This document shows, in pieces, positions 32,751-36,897 of a stretch of DNA of 36,897 nt (position 1 is the first letter of the stretch; each line of letters begins with the position of its first letter). The position numbers and the translations under genes are program-made. Source of the stretch: Candidatus Choladousia intestinavium. Lineage in GTDB: Bacteria > Bacillota > Clostridia > Lachnospirales > Lachnospiraceae. The notes beneath the pieces are model-generated. The model saw only the letters and a list, made by a program, of their open reading frames with translations, did no database searches and was not told the origin of the DNA. Location of the stretch: NCBI GenBank assembly GCA_018712785.1, contig DVGK01000093.1, positions 1 to 36,897 of the forward strand, read 5' to 3'.

Positions 32751-33731
32751 TTACTTATGGGAGCTTGCACAGAGTTCTCTCCAGCTTGGAAATCCGTAAG
32801 CGGACTCCGCCGAATATACGGCCTTCAAAATCGCTTCACTGACCACTTCTGCCGCCAGTGTGCCTACCAGATCCTGGTCTGCCCTTATCTGTCCCACTGA
32901 AACCGCATAGATACTGTCTCCATCTGCTGTTGTGTGAACCGGCCTGATGGCTCTTGCGTATCCGTTCTGAGCCATTCCGGCAATTTTGCAAAGCGCCGGC
33001 TTCTGAAATATGGCATTGGTGATGACAACCCCCAGGGTCGTATTTCCCGTGAATTTGTTTTCTTTAATTTCTGTACTGGCATACATCAGCTCTTCTGTTT
33101 TCCGAAATTCCTTCCTGTTCTCTGCCAGAAGCCCCGCCGCTTTTCTGCCATTCTTCCAGTCATAGATATCCCCCAGAGCGTTCACAGCCACAACTGCTCC
33201 CACCTGAAGCTCTCCGATCTGAACGGCATAGCTCCCGATTCCGGATTTCATGCAGTAATCCATCCCAAGAAATTTCCCCACCGTAGCGCCGCAGCCTGCT
33301 CCGTAATTTCCGTCTCTGTAATTTCCCTCCTCCGCGCAGATACATGCCTGATACCCCATCTCTTTATCTGGCCTTACGAAAGCATTTCCCAATGTAAGGT
33401 CAAATAAATCCGCCTGACATACTAAAGGAACCTTCGTAACACCTACATCAAAGCCAATCCCCCGCTCCTCAAGATACTGCATCACGCCTCCGGCGGCATC
33501 CAGCCCAAAGGCGCTTCCGCCTGCCAGCACCAGACCGTGTATGGTTTTGGCAGCCGCCAAAGGATTCATAAGCTCTGACTCTCTGGATGCAGGGCCTCCT
33601 CCTCTCACATCCAGTCCCGCCGCCATTTCTCCTTCAGCCAGAAAAACGGTGCATCCTGTGGCAGCCTCCCGGTCTTCTGTCTGCCCGATCCTGATTCCCT
33701 GTATTTCCCGAATACTGATCTCTCGTTTCAT
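32751..33731 (-). CDS. P1-family peptidase (DmpA/NylC-like Ntn hydrolase)
   Basis: Self-processing amide hydrolase of 326 residues, cytoplasmic (no signal peptide). The family cleaves itself at an Asn-Thr or Gly-Ser bond so that the new N-terminal residue is the nucleophile; here Asn-230/Thr-231 in TGNTTLGVVITNA is the likely cut. VRGGGPASRESELMNP, LAGGSAFGLDAAGGVM and GNYGAGCGATVGK are conserved stretches of the family. Substrates range from N-terminal amino acids to omega-amide oligomers; the sequence does not settle it. AGGAGGG lies 5 bases before ATG 33731. Confidence 0.9.
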   Translation of the reverse strand: MKREISIREIQGIRIGQTEDREAATGCTVFLAEGEMAAGLDVRGGGPASRESELMNPLAAAKTIHGLVLAGGSAFGLDAAGGVMQYLEERGIGFDVGVTKVPLVCQADLFDLTLGNAFVRPDKEMGYQACICAEEGNYRDGNYGAGCGATVGKFLGMDYCMKSGIGSYAVQIGELQVGAVVAVNALGDIYDWKNGRKAAGLLAENRKEFRKTEELMYASTEIKENKFTGNTTLGVVITNAIFQKPALCKIAGMAQNGYARAIRPVHTTADGDSIYAVSVGQIRADQDLVGTLAAEVVSEAILKAVYSAESAYGFPSWRELCASSHK

Positions 33732-33829
33732 CTGATCCCTCCTGATATAAAGAATGCGGAAACATCAGAAAATATCCCGCCTTCTTCGCTCAAACGCCCG
33801 TTCTCTCAGTGATTTAAATTTCTTTCTTC

Positions 33830-33835
33830 AGTATA
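33830..33835 (-). promoter_or_regulatory. Possible extended -10 promoter of the P1 peptidase gene
   Basis: TG-N-TATACT occurs about 100 bases before ATG 33731 on the minus strand, with no good -35. Tentative. Confidence 0.3.
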
Positions 33836-33877
33836 CCATGGTCACTAACCTCGCCGTCCGCTTTCAGCTCCGGCTCG

Positions 33878-34672
33878 CTAAGTGTCCAGGCATATGTTCT
33901 CACTAAGCTCGTACTGCGCTGCCGCTTGTACTCGCCCAGTGTTCACATTATACCATAAAGACTGTATAGCTGCTGCAAGTTTTTTCCAGAATGCGGTTGT
34001 TTCCTCTTCTCTTTTTTCGGGCAGCTGAACCGGAAATTCAGTTCTTATCAATTCTCTTCCCTTATATTTTTCTGCGATTCCGTGGCAAAGAACCTCTCCG
34101 ATCTCCGGATCCGTATTATTCTCCCACTCAACCGTTACATTCATAACATCGTCTGCCGCAGCCCGGAAATCCTCAGACCACCCCCGGGCCCCAAATTCTT
34201 CCAGATTTTCTGTTTCTATTCCTATGTTAATTAATATAAGCTCCAGATCCTTCTGTTCCGCATATTCTTTTGCCGTCAGCTCGCTGTCGATCCCCCATTG
34301 CCGGACAGAATCCTTTTCCGACGCGTCTGTAGGCATAAAAAGATATTTTCCTTTCTCCTTTGCGCTCACCTGAATCACAAGACGCACCTTCTCTTCCTCA
34401 TACGAAGCTTCCGCCGCCCTGAATTCTGCCAGGCTCTCTTCCTGTCCGCCAAAGTATTTTCCTGCCGCATAGACTCCCACCCCCAGCAGGGCAGCAATAA
34501 CAGCAGCAGAAGCTATGGCTTTAAAGCAAGCCCTTTTCCGTTTTACCGCTGTTCTATTTTCAGCCTGTTTATCCGGAAGGCGCTCCAGAACATCCGTATA
34601 TTTTTTCCATACTTCTTCCGGTACTCTGTCGTCTTTCTGCAGTCTCTTTACGATTTCTTCAAACGCTTTCAT
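33878..34672 (-). CDS. Membrane-anchored anti-sigma-factor-like protein
   Basis: A 264-residue single-pass protein. A cytoplasmic N-terminal part (residues 1-47, VKRLQKDDRVPEEVWKKYTDVLERLPD) could bind the sigma factor. One membrane helix lies at about 50-70 (AIASAAVIAALLGVGVYAAG), followed by an extracytoplasmic domain of about 190 residues that is acidic and rich in Glu/Lys. The gene lies 34 bases after an ECF sigma gene, the usual layout of a sigma/anti-sigma operon. AAAGGAG lies 8 bases before ATG 34672. I do not recognise a named anti-sigma subfamily. Confidence 0.75.
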   Translation of the reverse strand: MKAFEEIVKRLQKDDRVPEEVWKKYTDVLERLPDKQAENRTAVKRKRACFKAIASAAVIAALLGVGVYAAGKYFGGQEESLAEFRAAEASYEEEKVRLVIQVSAKEKGKYLFMPTDASEKDSVRQWGIDSELTAKEYAEQKDLELILINIGIETENLEEFGARGWSEDFRAAADDVMNVTVEWENNTDPEIGEVLCHGIAEKYKGRELIRTEFPVQLPEKREEETTAFWKKLAAAIQSLWYNVNTGRVQAAAQYELSENICLDT

Positions 34673-34706
34673 TTTTTGATCTCCTTTCCCGGTATTACTC
34701 CCGTAC

Positions 34707-35207
34707 TTATCCGTCTCTCCACTGCTTTTTCAGTCTTTTTCTTGCTTCGGAAAGACGTCCTCTTACCGTGCTCGCATTCAAATCCAGAATCTCGGCGATC
34801 TCTCTGGTTTTAAAGCCCTCCACATAATACAAAACTGCTACTGCACGGTATTTTTCATCCAGACAACTCAGGAATTCTTTCCATTCGATGCTCTGATACT
34901 GCTCCTCCTGCACCCCCGTTTCCAGCAGCCCCTCATTCACTATCATGCGTTTCCTCTCCCCATAAATTTTATTGCAGTGATTTATGAGAATCCGCGTCAT
35001 CCAGGTTTTAAAATATTCATCCCGCTTTAATGTATCCAGCTTTTCCCAGCAAGTAAGGGCGGTCTCCTGCATAGCGTCCGCCACATCTTCATCCGACCCC
35101 AGAATCGCTTTCGCCACCTTGTACATCCCTGCGCCGTACTGTTTCATCAATCTGCCGAATGCTTCCTTATCCTGTTTTCTTGCTTTTTGAATCAGTAGGT
35201 TTTTCAT
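34707..35207 (-). CDS. ECF RNA polymerase sigma factor
   Basis: A 166-residue ECF sigma. Region 2 (residues about 10-75) shows AFGRLMKQYGAGMYKVAKAIL, then DVADAMQETALTCWEKLDTL and FKTWMTRILINHCN. Region 4 (about 105-160) shows YRAVAVLYYVEGFKTREIAEILDLNASTVRGRLSEARKRLK. GAGG and AAAGG precede ATG 35207. It is transcribed just before the membrane anti-sigma gene. It probably drives its own promoter; a CTAATAGATG-like -10 lies upstream. The inducing stress is unknown. Confidence 0.93.
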   Translation of the reverse strand: MKNLLIQKARKQDKEAFGRLMKQYGAGMYKVAKAILGSDEDVADAMQETALTCWEKLDTLKRDEYFKTWMTRILINHCNKIYGERKRMIVNEGLLETGVQEEQYQSIEWKEFLSCLDEKYRAVAVLYYVEGFKTREIAEILDLNASTVRGRLSEARKRLKKQWRDG

Positions 35208-35551
35208 TTGGCCTTTCCTCTATTCTCTCTCCTGATTTTCCTGTTTCATCTATTAGATACTTTTTAAAGGAATTTTGTCCATTTCCATTGAATGTTTTTT
35301 AAAAAAAGTGTATTCTGTATCTATTCATTTATTGTTTTTATAAATGCTGTATGCGCTATACAGAATTCCACGAGAAAGGCTGGGAACTTTTATGCGATTG
35401 ATTCGAGATAATTACTCGGTGCAGTTTCATCAGGAGTCACGCTCTTGATTCCTGAACTGACGGCAGGTTGCATCGAGGTTCCTATTTTGTGCTGTCAGAC
35501 GGCTGCGCCGATTTCATAATCATCGAACAAATTATGAAAGGAGTAGTCACT
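35208..35551. other. 344-base divergent intergenic region
   Basis: Between the sigma and methyltransferase genes. It holds the possible ECF promoter (35251-35281). On plus, a bulged hairpin lies at 35422-35459 (CAGTT-CAGGA with TCCTG-AACTG) before the methyltransferase. A 34-codon open frame at 35344-35448 has no convincing ribosome site. I saw no clear promoter for the methyltransferase. Confidence 0.4.
35251..35281 (-). promoter_or_regulatory. Possible autoregulated ECF promoter of the sigma operon
   Basis: On the minus strand TGGACA (35281-35276) and GTATCTAATA (35260-35251), with a 15-base spacer, resemble the TGxAAC/CGTC type of ECF promoters. No sigma-A promoter is obvious there. Confidence 0.35.
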
Positions 35552-36316
35552 ATGAATCTGGAATTATTAAAAAAACAATGGCTTTCGGAAGAACACGCGG
35601 CGCATATTCACGGATGGGATTTTTCCCATATAGCCGGCCGCTATGAAGAATGTCAGGATCTGCCCTGGGATTATAAAGATACCGTGCTCCACTATTTAAC
35701 GCCGGAGGCAAAGCTGCTGGACATAGACACAGGCGGAGGAGAATTTCTCTTATCCTTAAATCATTTCCCCGAAAGAATATCCGCTACTGAAGGCTATCCT
35801 CCCAACATCGCTCTGTGCCGCTCTCTTCTGCCGCCCCTTGGAATTAATTTCCGCGCTGCCCGGGATGTCCGCCATCTGCCTTTTAAGGATACTTATTTTG
35901 ATATTGTTATCAATCGCCACGGTGATTTCGATGTCCCGGAATTATATCGCATTCTGAAACCCGGAGGCGTTTTTATCACTCAGCAGGTGGGAGCAGAAAA
36001 TGACCGTGCTCTGGTTGAGCTGCTTCTGCCGGGCACAGAACTCCCCTATCCAGATCAGTATCTTAAAAAAGCGCGAGAAAATTTCCAAAAGGCCGGATTT
36101 GAGATTCTGATAGCCCAGGAGGCCTTTTCCAAAATCAGATTTTACGATGTTGGCGCCCTGGTCTGGTTTGCCAGAATTATTGAATGGGAATTTCCCGGAT
36201 TTTCTGTAGAAAGTTGTCTGAACCGTCTGTACAAAGCTCAGGAATTGCTGGAAAAGAACGGAGTTTTAGAAGCTTCCGCCCACAGATTTCTTTTGGCTGC
36301 GGCGAAACCCGGATGA
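35552..36316 (+). CDS. SAM-dependent methyltransferase (class I)
   Basis: A 254-residue Rossmann-fold methyltransferase of unknown substrate. Motif I is LLDIDTGGGEFLL (residues about 54-66), followed by ATEGYPPNIALCRS (acidic residue for the ribose) and the DVRHLPFKDTYFDIVINRH stretch. ELYRILKPGGVFITQQVG is post-motif I. AAAGGAG lies 8 bases before ATG 35552; the reading frame is open further upstream without a better site. It stands alone on the plus strand and ends before a hairpin. Small-molecule or tRNA methylation cannot be distinguished here. Confidence 0.85.
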   Translation: MNLELLKKQWLSEEHAAHIHGWDFSHIAGRYEECQDLPWDYKDTVLHYLTPEAKLLDIDTGGGEFLLSLNHFPERISATEGYPPNIALCRSLLPPLGINFRAARDVRHLPFKDTYFDIVINRHGDFDVPELYRILKPGGVFITQQVGAENDRALVELLLPGTELPYPDQYLKKARENFQKAGFEILIAQEAFSKIRFYDVGALVWFARIIEWEFPGFSVESCLNRLYKAQELLEKNGVLEASAHRFLLAAAKPG

Positions 36317-36396
36317 TCGTTACCGCAGCCGAATTTAATCCAATCTCGGAAAATATCTTGAAATGTAAGTCACAAAAGTAAAAAAGTTGCCCGTCT

Positions 36397-36430
36397 CAAA
36401 AGCCCCGCCGTCAATAAGCCGGGGCTTTTG
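36397..36430. terminator. Bidirectional hairpin terminator
   Basis: CAAAAGCCCCG pairs with CGGGGCTTTTG, an 11-bp stem with a 12-base loop, between the converging methyltransferase and MATE genes. The A/T runs are inside the stem. Confidence 0.7.
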
Positions 36431-36504
36431 GACAACCTTGCAGAGATCGTCCCCCAGAAGAAGGCAATGGATGAAAATACTATGCGAAAGGAACGGATAC
36501 CGCT

Positions 36505-36897
36505 TCAAATCGGCGCGTATTTCCCCTTTTCGAAATGACGCATCAAGAAGAGCGCCACAACAGAAGCGCATATTTCTCCCGCCGGAAATGAAATCCATAC
36601 GCCTTTAGGTCCCAAAACTCCCGCAAGCAGCAGACTGCAGGGAATTGTAATCACAAACTGCCGCAGGAGAGAAATCACCAGAGAGCGCTTTCCCTGTCCA
36701 AGTCCTTCAAAAACGCCAGAGTAAATGACCCCTATTGTTGAAACCAAAAATCCAAGGCTGATAATCCGCAATGCTTCCGCTCCTGCAGACAGAAGATCAG
36801 TATCTGCGTCAAACAGCCCAAAAATCGCTTCCGGAACCAACAGTGACAGAAGTGTTCCCAACAGCATAATACCGGCAGCACACAGAAGACTGTACCT
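36505..36897 (-). CDS. MATE-family efflux transporter, C-terminal part (runs off right edge)
   Basis: The frame is open at the right edge, so the N-terminus is outside the window. The 130 visible residues contain about three hydrophobic segments with the MATE/NorM pattern: LRIISLGFLVSTIGVIYSGVFEGLGQGKRSLVISLLRQF, then IPCSLLLAGVLGPKGVWISFPAGEICA, and a short basic tail HFEKGKYAPI. Such proteins export drugs and metabolites by sodium or proton antiport. It converges on the methyltransferase gene, with a bidirectional hairpin between. The substrate cannot be told. Confidence 0.85.
   Translation of the reverse strand, partial: RYSLLCAAGIMLLGTLLSLLVPEAIFGLFDADTDLLSAGAEALRIISLGFLVSTIGVIYSGVFEGLGQGKRSLVISLLRQFVITIPCSLLLAGVLGPKGVWISFPAGEICASVVALFLMRHFEKGKYAPI

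Noticed and set aside
35344..35448. 34-codon leader peptide before the methyltransferase
   Set aside because: No good ribosome site and no composition suggesting attenuation.

Overview
The window looks like chromosomal DNA of a low-to-mid GC Firmicute, most likely a gut Lachnospiraceae/Clostridium-type organism. The evidence is strong AGGAGG-type ribosome sites before nearly every gene, sigma-A promoters of TTGACA-N17-TATAAT type, HPr with a Ser-46 site, a PRD-type PTS regulator and choline-binding-type cell-wall repeats. Most genes lie on the minus strand; the plus-strand genes are the GH4 glycosidase, the PRD regulator and a methyltransferase. This taxonomic call is inference.

Layout. 1-862: start of a Glu/Ser/Thr-repeat lipoprotein (runs off the left edge) with a long leader. 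862-4472: branched-chain amino-acid operon ilvN-ilvC-leuC-leuD from one strong promoter. 4592-7183: secreted amidase with about a dozen wall-binding repeats, a CBS-pair protein and a 63-residue protein. 7328-13840: an L-ascorbate (ula) PTS operon, ulaG-ulaC-ulaA-ulaB-deoR-ulaE plus an FG-GAP-like protein; ulaD and ulaF are absent. 13884-15475: padR plus a DUF1700/DUF4097-like protein, translationally coupled. 15524-18162: an AraC regulator divergent from a GH4 glycosidase. 18193-20168: ptsH-ptsI encoding HPr and enzyme I. 20301-22516: a 691-residue PRD regulator with EIIB and EIIA modules. 22559-28310: a second PTS operon (IIA-IIB-IIC) with an HpcH/HpaI aldolase, a SIS sugar-phosphate isomerase, a DapA-family aldolase, a small membrane protein and a KDPG aldolase. 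28463-36897: ftsH, a cation diffusion facilitator, an SH3-repeat secreted protein, a P1-family (NylC/DmpA) peptidase, an ECF sigma/anti-sigma pair, a SAM methyltransferase and the C-terminal part of a MATE exporter.

How it works together. The central 20 kb is a PTS island. It holds general phosphocarriers, two complete UlaABC-family permeases, their catabolic enzymes and at least two regulators. The PRD regulator's EIIA domain closely resembles the IIA of the 22.5-28.2 kb operon, so that operon is its likely target. Two short sequence motifs recur between these promoters and suggest cross-regulation. The operon with three different aldolase families beside a SIS isomerase matches no textbook pathway that I know and is the best candidate here for an undescribed catabolic system.

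Starts were chosen by ribosome-site spacing and several are shorter than the maximal open frame. No rRNA, tRNA, CRISPR array, insertion sequence or prophage was seen.
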